Shown: positions 17,056-26,422 of the stretch, in pieces
Layout of the letters: each line of letters starts with the position of its first letter
Position numbering within the stretch: the stretch's first letter is position 1
Assembly: GCA_003524145.1 (NCBI GenBank)
Contig: DODZ01000006.1
Location: forward strand, 1 to 64,000
DNA length: 64,000 nt
From: Candidatus Apopatosoma intestinale
GTDB lineage: Bacteria > Bacillota > Clostridia > Oscillospirales > CAG-272
Direction of reading: 5' to 3'
Notes under the pieces: model-generated
Seen by the model: the letters and a program-made list of their open reading frames with translations, nothing else
Databases searched by the model: none
What the model was told of the DNA's origin: nothing
Made by a program: the position numbers and the translations under genes

Positions 17056-19326
17056 TTATTCGAGATGCTCTTTTTCTTTATCGAGCTTTACCTGATCCGC
17101 CATAGACTGGATTTTCACAAGCCTGTAATACTTGCCCTGCTTTGCCATCAGCTCATCCGGTGTGCCGAATTCCGCGATTCTGCCCTTGTCGATGACGACT
17201 ATCTTGTCCGCCTGCTTCAGTGTGGAGAGCCGGTGCGCTATCATGAGTGTAGTTCTGCCCTTTACGAGGTTGTTTATCGCATCCTGAATGAGCTTTTCCG
17301 TTTCGGAGTCGACGGCACTTGTTGCCTCATCGAAGATAAGCACGCTCGGATTGTTGAGTATCGCGCGGGCAATGGATATTCGTTGGCGTTCGCCGCCCGA
17401 GAGACCGACACCGCGCTCACCGAGGATGGTATCGTATGCATCGGGATGGCGCAGGATAAATTCATGCGCATTTGCTATATCGGCTGCCATCAGCACTTCT
17501 TCTATCGTGGCATTTGGCTTGGCATATGCTATATTATTGAAAATAGTATCGGAAAACATCATGGCTTCCTGCTGAACATAGCCTATCTTTGTTCTGAAAT
17601 AGCTCATATCAATTGTTTTGATGTCCTTGCCGTCGAGAAGAATCTGACCGTCATAGTTGTCATAGAAGCGCATGAAAAGATTTATCAGCGTTGTTTTGCC
17701 GGAGCCTGTCGTTCCTACTATGCCGACGGCTTCGCCGGGCTCTATAGTGAGATTTATATCGGAGAGAACATTTTTTGTCTTATCGAAAGAGAAGCTTACA
17801 TGGCGGAATTCCACCTTGCCGCTTATATGGTCGGGTATATTGCCTTTTCCGTCATCATGCTCAGGCTCGGCATCAAGAATGTCCATTACGCGCTCTGCAG
17901 AGGTAAGAGCGCTCTGATACGAGTCGTTCAGTCCCGCAAAAAAGTTTACGGGTCCGTAGAACATAGAAGTATATGAAATGAACGACACGAGCAGACCGAG
18001 GGAGATATCGGGACTTCCGTTTATAACCTGCAAGCCGCCTACATCCCATATAATGAGCGAGCCGCAGACAACGACAAATGAAATGAGCGACGAGAATATG
18101 CTGGACATTTTACCTGCGCGCACACTCACCCTGAACCATTCGTTATTCTGCTTTTCGAGGCGCTTTGAGGCGCGTTTTTCACCAGAAAATGCCTTTACTA
18201 CGCGTATGCACGGAATGGAATCGGTGAGCACAGAGGAAACCGCCGTCCATTTTCTCCAGATTCGTCTGTAGAACGGGCGGATTTTCCGTCCGAATTTGCG
18301 GGAGGCATATACAACAAACGGAACCGGAATAAGCGAGAGAAGTGAAAGCTTCCAGTTCATTGTTATCATTATTATGACTATGCCGACGAGCAGGAAAAGC
18401 TGTGTTATGACATCCTGGGTGATACGCAGGATGAACGCCTGAAGATTGCTTGTATCGTTACTGATTCTGTTTATGACGGAGCCTGTGGAGGTTTTGTCGT
18501 AAAACTTCATCGGAAGGTGTTGTGCCTTTTCAAAAACATCGTTTCGCAGGTCGGCAACGATACTGTCGCCCGCACGACGGAGAAGTGTTCCGCGGATGGC
18601 GCCGAGCAGATACTGAATTATGTATGTTCCGAGCAGAAACGCGACAATTATATAGAGCGCCTGCTTGTTTTTGCTCGGTATGACATCGTCAACGAGCATT
18701 TTTGTTATATACGGAGGCACAAGGCTCAGAGCGGTTATCACTACAGACATGATAACGGATATGCAGATAATTTTAAACTCCGGCTTGACATATTTTACAA
18801 GCTTTGATACAAGCTTGCCCTTTGAAGCGCAGTTGAGACAGTCGGCCCCGGGGCGGACGAGATTTCTGCCGCATTTCGGGCAAACGGTGCAGAAGCTCCT
18901 GTATGCGGAAATTACGCTTTCCATGGCTTCATCAGTCGGCATTTCCGAGTTTATCTTGTCCATGAAAAGCACAGCGGAATTGAAAAGAGCCGTCACCGCA
19001 TATGTGGCGCGCGCTATCTGCGTTTTTTCGCCGCTTTTCTTGACGGCGAGCAGAAAAGCGTTTCCGTACATACGTTTTATCGTGAGGCTTTCCACCTCGC
19101 TGTACAAAACAGTGTCACAGACGATATTGCCGTCCTCTTCGCGATGGGCGGTTATTATCCTGCGGTCGGTAAACTCTGCAAGCGACTGACCGTAATTTCC
19201 GCCGGGAAGCAGGTCTGTCACTATCCTGAAAAGCTCGCGTTCGTTTTCATCGAGCATTTCGCGTATTTTTGTTTCCAATGAGCTGTCAGATATTTTTTTA
19301 TTTTCCAACGGTAAAGCAAAATCCAT
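17056..19326 (-). CDS. ABC exporter with N-terminal PH-like region and zinc ribbon
   Basis: 756 residues, about 150 more than a standard half-exporter. Residues about 1-145 form a beta-rich PH-like region, then a zinc ribbon CPKCGRNL...CLNC at about 148-167, then six membrane helices (about 185-450) and the ATPase domain: Walker A GTTGSGKTT (about 540), signature LSGGERQR, Walker B LIFDEATSAVD, H-loop AHRL. All catalytic motifs are intact. It should act as a homodimer exporting an unknown, perhaps lipid- or polymer-like substrate. It heads the operon with DUF1854 and a DarA paralogue. Confidence 0.88.
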   Translation of the reverse strand: MDFALPLENKKISDSSLETKIREMLDENERELFRIVTDLLPGGNYGQSLAEFTDRRIITAHREEDGNIVCDTVLYSEVESLTIKRMYGNAFLLAVKKSGEKTQIARATYAVTALFNSAVLFMDKINSEMPTDEAMESVISAYRSFCTVCPKCGRNLVRPGADCLNCASKGKLVSKLVKYVKPEFKIICISVIMSVVITALSLVPPYITKMLVDDVIPSKNKQALYIIVAFLLGTYIIQYLLGAIRGTLLRRAGDSIVADLRNDVFEKAQHLPMKFYDKTSTGSVINRISNDTSNLQAFILRITQDVITQLFLLVGIVIIMITMNWKLSLLSLIPVPFVVYASRKFGRKIRPFYRRIWRKWTAVSSVLTDSIPCIRVVKAFSGEKRASKRLEKQNNEWFRVSVRAGKMSSIFSSLISFVVVCGSLIIWDVGGLQVINGSPDISLGLLVSFISYTSMFYGPVNFFAGLNDSYQSALTSAERVMDILDAEPEHDDGKGNIPDHISGKVEFRHVSFSFDKTKNVLSDINLTIEPGEAVGIVGTTGSGKTTLINLFMRFYDNYDGQILLDGKDIKTIDMSYFRTKIGYVQQEAMMFSDTIFNNIAYAKPNATIEEVLMAADIANAHEFILRHPDAYDTILGERGVGLSGGERQRISIARAILNNPSVLIFDEATSAVDSETEKLIQDAINNLVKGRTTLMIAHRLSTLKQADKIVVIDKGRIAEFGTPDELMAKQGKYYRLVKIQSMADQVKLDKEKEHLE

Positions 19327-19374
19327 AATCCTTTTCCTCTCATTTTCCGTTCCCGTTTTTAATAAATTTTCTGT

Positions 19375-19403
19375 ATAATACCACGCCGGAACGCTTTTGT
19401 CAA
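19375..19403 (-). promoter_or_regulatory. Promoter of the ABC exporter operon
   Basis: On the minus strand TTGACA, 17-base spacer, TATTAT, about 50 bases before the ABC start. Confidence 0.8.
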
Positions 19404-19578
19404 CATCAAAACGGAAATTTCGGAAGGAAATTTTTCTGTTGATATAAAACGGTGCAAAGACACTGCAAGCCCTCCGCCTGCCGCATGGATACGATGATAT
19501 TTTGTTGTATCAGGTGCAGTATTTACAGCTCGAAAATTTGGCTATTTTGCCAAAATTGACAAAGATAGCTCAAATATG

Positions 19579-19607
19579 TTGACTAAAATTAGAATAAGTG
19601 TTATTAT
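19579..19607 (+). promoter_or_regulatory. Promoter of the RDD gene
   Basis: TTGACT, 17-base spacer, TATTAT. The 320-base divergent gap 19327-19648 holds this promoter, the opposite one at 19375 and an imperfect inverted repeat around 19535-19558 (AAATTTGGC/GCCAAAATT), a possible operator. No gene is seen in it. Confidence 0.75.
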
Positions 19608-19648
19608 TTATATAAGTAGACAGTTTGTTAAAAAGGAGAAGCGGCGGC

Positions 19649-20401
19649 ATGATAAACGATATACAGAAAGCAAGTATATGGAAAAGATTTGCCGCCGCTC
19701 TCCTTGATTTTATTCTTATAGCCACAATAGCCGTAGGAATGGCTGCTCTCATTTCGCTTATTACTGGCTATGACAGGGCAAACGACAGGCTTAATGAGAT
19801 ATATGCCGAATACGAAGAAAAATACGATATAGACAGGACAAAAAGCGTCGATTCGCTCACGGAAGAGGAAATGAAGCGATACGAAGAGGCGGACAGAGCC
19901 ATATCGCAGGATGAGGAAGCGATAAGTGCTTACAGCCTCGTTATGAATCTGACCTTGGTCATCACGTCGCTCGGCATTTTATCCGCAGTGATGACAGGGG
20001 AATTTATCATCCCGCTGATTCTTAAAAACGGACAGACCGTAGGCAAAAAGGTCTTCGGCATCGGTGTGATGATGACCGGCGGAACAAAAATAAAAACCGT
20101 TGCGCTTTTTATCCGCGCTCTCCTCGGGAAATATACGATAGAGACGATGATTCCCGTGCTTATTATAATAATGATATATTTTGGCGGCATAGGAATTCTC
20201 GGAGTGATAATTCTCGGACTTATTGTGCTGCTGCAGTTAATTCTGATGGCTGCCACAAGCAATAATTCGCCTATTCACGATTTGATTTCCGATACGGTTG
20301 TTATAGATATGAGCAGTCAGAGAATCTTTGACTCAGAAAGCGAGCTCATAGAATACGAAAAGAAAATTCATGCCGAGTCTGTGGCTAAATCGCCATACTG
20401 A
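19649..20401 (+). CDS. RDD family membrane protein
   Basis: 250 residues from ATG 19649 (AAGGAG site). The first helix begins with SIWKRFAAALLDFILI, the RDD entry motif. An acidic 70-residue insert (EYEEKYDIDRTKSVDSL...) separates helix 2 from the rest, after which QTVGKKVFGIGVM and RALLGK, the conserved RDD turn, precede two more helices and NSPIHDLISDTVVID. Function of RDD proteins is poorly known; some transport or osmoprotection roles are reported. Single-gene unit. Confidence 0.85.
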   Translation: MINDIQKASIWKRFAAALLDFILIATIAVGMAALISLITGYDRANDRLNEIYAEYEEKYDIDRTKSVDSLTEEEMKRYEEADRAISQDEEAISAYSLVMNLTLVITSLGILSAVMTGEFIIPLILKNGQTVGKKVFGIGVMMTGGTKIKTVALFIRALLGKYTIETMIPVLIIIMIYFGGIGILGVIILGLIVLLQLILMAATSNNSPIHDLISDTVVIDMSSQRIFDSESELIEYEKKIHAESVAKSPY

Positions 20402-20496
20402 GCGGCGCACCGTTTTACCGATACAGGCAATAAATAAATTTATGGCATAGGAGCAAGGCAAAATGGAGCAGGCGGATAATCGGTTATAAAATTTAT

Positions 20497-20520
20497 AAAG
20501 GCGCACGATGTGCGTCCTTT
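20497..20520 (+). terminator. Hairpin after the RDD gene
   Basis: AAAGG-CGCAC / GTGCG-T-CCTTT stem with a 3-base loop; short T run. The 200-base gap also contains the AAGGAAAGG ribosome site of the next gene; I see no clear promoter there. Confidence 0.5.
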
Positions 20521-20605
20521 CGTCATGCAAAAAGCCGTATTTTGTTCCCGCTGTTAACGGAATGTGAAAAATTAAGCAAACAATAAACCAAGGAAAGGAT
20601 TTTAT

Positions 20606-21709
20606 ATGAAAGTAGAACTTCAGAATCTGACAAAAATCTTCCCGAGCCGAAACAAGAAGTCGGGCGACAAGGTCGTTGCGGTAAGTGATTTCAATTTCAC
20701 CATACCGGACGGCAAGCTCGTCGGTCTTCTCGGACCATCCGGTTGCGGAAAGAGCACGACTCTCTATATGATATGCGGGCTCCAGAAGCCGACAAGCGGC
20801 AAAATCTTGTTCGGTGAGGATGATGTCACCGACCTTTCTCCGGAAAACAGAGGCGTAGGTCTCGTTTTCCAAAACTATGCGCTTTATCCTCATATGACTG
20901 TAAAGCAGAACATTCTTTTCCCGCTCCAAAATCTCAAGGGAGCCGACAAGCTCGACAAAGAAACAATGCTGGAACGCGCATACGATGCGGCTAAGCTTGT
21001 TCAGATAGACAATCTTATGGACAGAAAGCCGAGCGAGCTTTCGGGAGGTCAGCAGCAGAGAGTTGCGATTGCCCGTGCACTCGTAAAGATGCCGAGAGTT
21101 CTGCTGCTTGATGAGCCGCTCTCAAACCTTGACGCGCGTCTGCGTCTCCAGACTCGAGAGGAAATCCGTCGTATCCAGCGTGAAACCAAGATTACAACGG
21201 TATTCGTGACGCACGATCAGGAGGAAGCGATGAGTATTTCGGACATGATAGTCGTCATGAAGCTCGGCGTTATTCAGCAGGTAGGCGCTCCGCAGGAGGT
21301 ATACGACAATCCGGTGAACCTCTTTGTGGCAAAGTTCCTCGGAACACCTCCGATAAACGTCCTTGAGGGAAGAATTTCCGCAGGAAAGCTCTACATAGGC
21401 GAGGATGCCGTTCTTTCCGTACCGGGGCTTGAGGACAGGAAAGTATATGTTGCTATCCGTCCGGAGGGCTTTATACCAGATGAAAAGGGCGCTCTTTGCT
21501 GCAAGCTCTCAAGCGTTGAGGTAATGGGTCGCGATGTCAGCATCGTTTCCACAAACTCATTCTCATGCAATCCCGTTATCCGCTCCATAATAAATGCAGA
21601 TTACAGGATAGATGCTACAGCCGAAATGGTGTGCTACAATCTGAAGCCGAACAAAACATTTATTTTTGATAAAGAAACCGAAGAAAGAATTTATTTTGAG
21701 GTAAAATAA
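20606..21709 (+). CDS. Sugar-type ABC transporter ATPase (UgpC/MsmX type)
   Basis: 367 residues. Walker A GPSGCGKST, signature LSGGQQQR, Walker B LLLDEPLSNLDARL, H-loop THDQEEAMSISD, then a C-terminal OB/TOBE regulatory domain (about 240-367), the CUT1 importer layout. It heads an operon encoding two permeases, a binding lipoprotein, and two more lipoproteins. In many Firmicutes such ATPases are encoded apart and shared; here it is with its own permeases, which suggests a dedicated system. Confidence 0.92.
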   Translation: MKVELQNLTKIFPSRNKKSGDKVVAVSDFNFTIPDGKLVGLLGPSGCGKSTTLYMICGLQKPTSGKILFGEDDVTDLSPENRGVGLVFQNYALYPHMTVKQNILFPLQNLKGADKLDKETMLERAYDAAKLVQIDNLMDRKPSELSGGQQQRVAIARALVKMPRVLLLDEPLSNLDARLRLQTREEIRRIQRETKITTVFVTHDQEEAMSISDMIVVMKLGVIQQVGAPQEVYDNPVNLFVAKFLGTPPINVLEGRISAGKLYIGEDAVLSVPGLEDRKVYVAIRPEGFIPDEKGALCCKLSSVEVMGRDVSIVSTNSFSCNPVIRSIINADYRIDATAEMVCYNLKPNKTFIFDKETEERIYFEVK

Positions 21710-21711
21710 TT

Positions 21712-22665
21712 ATGGTTGAAAGTAAACATCAATGGAAGGCGTGGCTGTATCTCTCTCCTGCGATAGTCCTTTTGCTCATATTTACCGTTTGGCCCATAAT
21801 AAATACGGTTCGCATGGCTTTTCTCGAAAACTACAACGGACTTGCAGCCATAGGCGGCACTACTTTTAAGGTCGGCTTCGGAAATTTTGCTAAGGTCGTC
21901 AAATACGGCAACTTTCTGCAGTGCCTGAAAAATACCGCGCTTATCTGTATTCTTACCGTTCCGATTTCCACTTTTCTGGCGTTGATAATAGCCGTCTGCC
22001 TTAATTCTATAAAATTCCTGCAGAAGCCCCTGCAGACGATATTCTTCCTTCCTTATGTCACAAACTCCATAGCGATAGGCATGGTTTTTGCCGCTATGTT
22101 CAATGTAATAGGAAATATTGTAGGCTCTGTAACCTCAGAGGCAAGCCTGATAACAAGCGTCGGAATAGTAAATAATGTTATAGAGTTTTTCGGAGGTACT
22201 CCGATAAGCTGGATAAACAGCGGCTCCAAATACGGGGCAAATATAGCCGTAATGGTTATATATATCGTATGGAATGCGCTTCCTTTCAAGATTTTGATAC
22301 TTCTCGGCGGACTCCAGAGTGTAAACAAGCAGTATTATGATGCCGCGAGAGTAGACGGCACCTCGAGAGTAAGAATATTTTCGAGAATAACCGTACCGCT
22401 CCTTTCTCCGATGATAGCTTATGTTGTTATAACAGGCTTCATCGGCGGGTTCAAGGAATATACGAGCATAGTCGGCATATTCGGCGAAAAGCTCGGACCC
22501 GTGCATGACCCGGGCAGACTCAATACGATGGTAGGATATATTTATGAGTCTCTCGAGCGAAGCAAGCAAGGTCAGGCAAGTGCTGCCGCTCTCATACTTT
22601 TCGGCATAATTCTTGTTGTCACATTGATAAATCTCTATGTCAGCAAGAAAAAAGTTCACTATTAA
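21712..22665 (+). CDS. Sugar-type ABC transporter permease (UgpA/MalF type)
   Basis: 317 residues, six membrane helices, beginning KAWLYLSPAIVLLLIFTVWP as in UgpA/LacF proteins. The EAA loop YDAARVDGTSRVRIFSRITV is at about residues 205-225. It starts two bases after the ATPase stop and forms a heteromeric channel with the next permease. Confidence 0.92.
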   Translation: MVESKHQWKAWLYLSPAIVLLLIFTVWPIINTVRMAFLENYNGLAAIGGTTFKVGFGNFAKVVKYGNFLQCLKNTALICILTVPISTFLALIIAVCLNSIKFLQKPLQTIFFLPYVTNSIAIGMVFAAMFNVIGNIVGSVTSEASLITSVGIVNNVIEFFGGTPISWINSGSKYGANIAVMVIYIVWNALPFKILILLGGLQSVNKQYYDAARVDGTSRVRIFSRITVPLLSPMIAYVVITGFIGGFKEYTSIVGIFGEKLGPVHDPGRLNTMVGYIYESLERSKQGQASAAALILFGIILVVTLINLYVSKKKVHY

Positions 22666-22677
22666 GGAGGCGGCTGT

Positions 22678-23571
22678 ATGGACAAGATAAAAAATGCCAC
22701 TATGCAGGAAAAAGACCTGCAGCAGGTCTCTGCAAAGCAGCGCATAATGAAATTTCTCGCTATGTTTCTCATATATGCTTTCCTTATATGCGTTGCGATA
22801 TTCGTACTTTTCCCGTTTTACTGGATGCTTATTTCATCTGTGAAAAGCCTTGATGAATATCGCCTCAATGTTCCGACGCTGTGGCCGCGCAATATACTTT
22901 TTTCAAACTACAAGACAGCTTTTGAATCGGCAAGTCTCGGAAGACTCTTTCTCAATACCGCATATGTAGGTATTGTTTCCACGCTGCTTTCTCTCGTGAT
23001 AACGGTGTTGTCGGCATTTGCTTTTGCAAGACTGGAATTCAAAGGCAAAAATACGCTTTTTGCCGCGCTCCTTGCCACGATGATGATTCCGGGCGAGCTT
23101 TTCACCATAACAAACTACAGCACGGTGGCAGCACTCGGTTGGATGAAAACCTATAAAGTTCTGATAATTCCTTTCCTTGTCAGCGTATTCTATATCTATC
23201 TGCTCCGTCAGAACTTTTTGCAGATACCGAATGAGCTGTATCTCGCCGCCAAGGTGGACGGCACAAGCGATATCAAATATCTTTGGAAGGTAATGATACC
23301 GCTCTCTCTTCCGACGCTCATCTCCATAACGATACTCAAGATGATGGGCGCATGGAACTCATATGTATGGCCGCGTCTCGTTGCAAATGACGAAGCACAC
23401 CGGCTGATAACAAACGGCTTGCGCAACGCCTTTACAGATACCACCGGTGACGTAAACTACCCGGTGCAGATGGCGGCTGTAGCGCTTGTTTCGCTCCCGC
23501 TTTTCCTTGTGTTTGTGTTCCTTCGCAAATACATCATGAAGGGCGTCAGCCGAAGCGGAATCAAAGGATGA
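22678..23571 (+). CDS. Sugar-type ABC transporter permease (UgpE/MalG type)
   Basis: 297 residues, six membrane helices preceded by a hydrophilic N-terminal tail of about 25. FPFYWMLISSVK near the start and the EAA loop YLAAKVDGTSDIKYLWKVMI mark the MalG/UgpE class. AAGGAGG lies 5 bases before the ATG, 12 bases after the partner permease. Confidence 0.92.
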   Translation: MDKIKNATMQEKDLQQVSAKQRIMKFLAMFLIYAFLICVAIFVLFPFYWMLISSVKSLDEYRLNVPTLWPRNILFSNYKTAFESASLGRLFLNTAYVGIVSTLLSLVITVLSAFAFARLEFKGKNTLFAALLATMMIPGELFTITNYSTVAALGWMKTYKVLIIPFLVSVFYIYLLRQNFLQIPNELYLAAKVDGTSDIKYLWKVMIPLSLPTLISITILKMMGAWNSYVWPRLVANDEAHRLITNGLRNAFTDTTGDVNYPVQMAAVALVSLPLFLVFVFLRKYIMKGVSRSGIKG

Positions 23572-23633
23572 TAAGCTTCAAAAGAGGCTATTATCGATAA
23601 ATCAAAAAAATAAAAACAGGAGGAATTCAAATT

Positions 23634-25037
23634 ATGATGAAGAAAATCTTATCTGTTCTGCTTTTGGTTGCCATGATTTTTGTTATGGCTTCCTGCGGAG
23701 GCAATGCAAAGAAGGGTATTCCGAACTTTGACGTTCCCGAGGGTGGATACGACGGCAGTGAGGTTACCATCACATTTTATCACACGATGGGCTCAAATCT
23801 TTCAACGGTTCTCAATAGCTATATTGAGTCTTTCAACAAGCTTTATCCGAACATCCACATCGTTCATACACAGGTCGGCAGCTATGATGATGTGAGAGAT
23901 CAGATAAGCACGGAAATCACGGTAAAGAATCAGCCGAACATCGCTTACTGCTACCCCGACCATGTTGCTCTCTATAATCTTGCAGGCGCAGTTGCTACGC
24001 TTGACAATCTTATCGACAGCAAAATAATGGTAAAGAGAGCAGACGGCAAAGAGGAAACGCTCGGTCTCACAAAGGAGCAGAAGGACGATTTCATTGAGGG
24101 TTACTACAATGAAGGCATGCAGTTCGGCGACGGACTTATGTACACAATGCCTTTCTCGAAATCCACAGAGGTTCTTTATTACAACAAGACGTTCTTCGAT
24201 GCAAACGGTCTCAAGGTTCCCACTACATGGGATGAGATGGAAGAGACAATGAAGAAAATAAAGGAAATCGATCCCAATTCTATTCCTCTCGGATACGATA
24301 GTGAAGGCAACTGGTTCATCACCATGTGCGAGCAGTACAAGTCCGATTATACAAGTGCTGAAGGCGAGCATTATCTCTTTGATAACGAAACAAACAGAAA
24401 CTTCGTAAAGAAGTTCCGCGAATGGTATCAGAAGGGCTATCTCACTACTCAGTCACTCTTCGGCGCATACACATCCGGCCTTTTCACGGCTCAGACAGGT
24501 ACAAAGAGCTACATGTCCATCGGTTCTTCCGCAGGTGCTACACACCAGCGCCCCAATAAGGTAGACGGTGCTTATCCTTTCGATGTAGGCATAGCTACCA
24601 TCCCACAGGTTTCCCAGTCAAATAGGAAAGTTATTTCTCAGGGCCCGAGCGTATGTATCTTCAAGAAAGACAATGCGCAGGAAGTTGTTGCTTCTTGGCT
24701 CTTCGTGAAGTACCTCACAACAAACGTTAATTTCCAGGCGGAATTCTCCATGGCTTCCGGCTATGTTCCCGTTCTCAAGTCTGTTGCAAACAACGACAAA
24801 TACAAGGCATTTGTTGAAAAGGCGGACGGCGGCAACTATGTTTCCGCACTCAGTGCAAAGGTTTGCCTTGAGCAGGAAAGCGCATATTACACATCTCCCG
24901 CATTCAACGGTTCTTCCACAGCCCGCGATCAGGTCGGCAAGCTTCTTGCCAAGTGCCTGACAGCCGATGACGGCGGCGATGTTGATGCCATGATAAAGAA
25001 GGCATTCAAGGATGCTATTGCAGAGTGTGAATATTAA
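23634..25037 (+). CDS. Extracellular substrate-binding lipoprotein of the ABC importer
   Basis: 467 residues with a lipobox ending at Cys21 (VMASC). Family 1 (SBP_bac_1) binding fold: VTITFYHTMGSN at the start of the mature domain, a PNIAYCYPDHVALYN segment, LYYNKTFFDANGLKVPTTWDE, and a C-terminal helical region. UgpB-like proteins bind sugars or glycerophosphodiesters; the ligand here is unknown. Its stop overlaps the start of the nuclease gene (TAATG), tying uptake to that secreted enzyme. Confidence 0.9.
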   Translation: MMKKILSVLLLVAMIFVMASCGGNAKKGIPNFDVPEGGYDGSEVTITFYHTMGSNLSTVLNSYIESFNKLYPNIHIVHTQVGSYDDVRDQISTEITVKNQPNIAYCYPDHVALYNLAGAVATLDNLIDSKIMVKRADGKEETLGLTKEQKDDFIEGYYNEGMQFGDGLMYTMPFSKSTEVLYYNKTFFDANGLKVPTTWDEMEETMKKIKEIDPNSIPLGYDSEGNWFITMCEQYKSDYTSAEGEHYLFDNETNRNFVKKFREWYQKGYLTTQSLFGAYTSGLFTAQTGTKSYMSIGSSAGATHQRPNKVDGAYPFDVGIATIPQVSQSNRKVISQGPSVCIFKKDNAQEVVASWLFVKYLTTNVNFQAEFSMASGYVPVLKSVANNDKYKAFVEKADGGNYVSALSAKVCLEQESAYYTSPAFNGSSTARDQVGKLLAKCLTADDGGDVDAMIKKAFKDAIAECEY

Positions 25038-26401
25038 TGAGTAAAATATCCGAAAAGTTTATGCGCATCTCGGCGCTACTTCTGCTGATATGTCTGCTTT
25101 TGCCGTTTGTTTTCGCCTGTGGCGATAATCCTGCCGAAAATACGACAGAAAGCACCACTGCGCCGATACCGATTGAAATAAAGGACTATGTATCGATGCT
25201 GAAGCTCGATATGACATCCGATACACTCAAGCAGGAGGTAACGGTGCGCAGCTTTGTGGACGGCGATACGACGCACTTTTATGTTTCCGAGAGCGTGGTT
25301 TCCGGAGGTATACTGAAAGCGAGATATCTCGCGATAAATACCCCCGAATCCACCGGTAAAATCGAGGAATACGGCAAGGCGGCTTCAAATTTCACGCGAT
25401 CAAAACTAGAAAATGCAGATGCCATAATGATAGAATCGGACGATGGAAAATGGAATGTCGATTCTACCGGAGGCAGATATCTTGTTTGGGTCTGGTATAA
25501 GCCGAAGGGTGAGAGTGAATACCGCAATCTGAATCTGGAGATACTCCAGAACGGACTGGCTATTGCCTCCTCCACGGCAAACAACCGCTATGGCACAACA
25601 TGCATGGCGGCACTGGGTCAGGCAAAGGCGCAGAAGCTGAATGTATATTCCGGCGAGCGTGATCCCGATTTTTACTACGGCGACGCTGTAGAGCTTACAT
25701 TGAAGGAGCTTCGCTCAAATCCTGAGGCATATAATGGAAAAAAAGTCGCTTTCGAGGGTGTGATTTCGAGTGACAACAGTAACAGCATAACTGTTGAGGA
25801 ATACGATGCCGATACCGATATGTATTATGGTATCTCCGTTTACTACGGATTTTCCTTGAGCGGTGAGGGGCTTGATATAATCTCGGTCGGCAATCGCTCG
25901 AGAATAGTCGGCACTGTGCAGTATTATGAGGCAGGCGGCGTATATCAGGTATCCGGCTTATCATACAACATGATGCGCCCGGATGATCCCGGAAATCTCA
26001 AAAAGATAAGCGAAGGTCACACTCCGTCTTACAAGGAAACGACTGCTGCGACATTCGCTTCTGAAGTGACTCTGGAGGGCGAAGAAGGAAGCGTTACAGC
26101 AAAATATGCCGAGCTTGCTCTTGCCACTACAATTTCCATGAAGGGACTCACCGTCAATAAGGCGGAATCGATCGGGAAAGAAGGTACCTCGTCATACGGC
26201 GAAATGACTCTCATCTGCACGGCAGATGACGGCACAGAGGTAAGGCTTCGCACAGAGGCGATGAATGATTCGGAAGGAAAGCTTGTCACATCCGATGATT
26301 TGCTCGGCAAAAATATTGATATCAGAGGAATTGTCGATTATTATGCCGGCAATTATCAGATAAAGGTATTTTCATACAAACACATTTTGTTCAACAATTA
26401 A
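25037..26401 (+). CDS. Staphylococcal-nuclease-like lipoprotein with OB-type domains
   Basis: 454 residues. Signal peptide with lipobox Cys28 (FVFAC), a short Thr/Ser/Glu linker, then a thermonuclease domain (about 70-215): VDGDT, ARYLAINTPEST and GGRYLVW align with the SNase Asp21, Arg35, Glu43 and Arg87 positions, while the calcium ligand Asp40 is replaced by Asn in INTPE. Two OB-like modules follow (about 220-315 and 350-454). It should be anchored outside the cell and cut nucleic acid or a similar phosphodiester polymer. Cotranscribed with the importer and the repeat lipoprotein. Confidence 0.82.
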   Translation: MSKISEKFMRISALLLLICLLLPFVFACGDNPAENTTESTTAPIPIEIKDYVSMLKLDMTSDTLKQEVTVRSFVDGDTTHFYVSESVVSGGILKARYLAINTPESTGKIEEYGKAASNFTRSKLENADAIMIESDDGKWNVDSTGGRYLVWVWYKPKGESEYRNLNLEILQNGLAIASSTANNRYGTTCMAALGQAKAQKLNVYSGERDPDFYYGDAVELTLKELRSNPEAYNGKKVAFEGVISSDNSNSITVEEYDADTDMYYGISVYYGFSLSGEGLDIISVGNRSRIVGTVQYYEAGGVYQVSGLSYNMMRPDDPGNLKKISEGHTPSYKETTAATFASEVTLEGEEGSVTAKYAELALATTISMKGLTVNKAESIGKEGTSSYGEMTLICTADDGTEVRLRTEAMNDSEGKLVTSDDLLGKNIDIRGIVDYYAGNYQIKVFSYKHILFNN

Positions 26402-26422
26402 ATAATAACAAGGAGGCAAACT

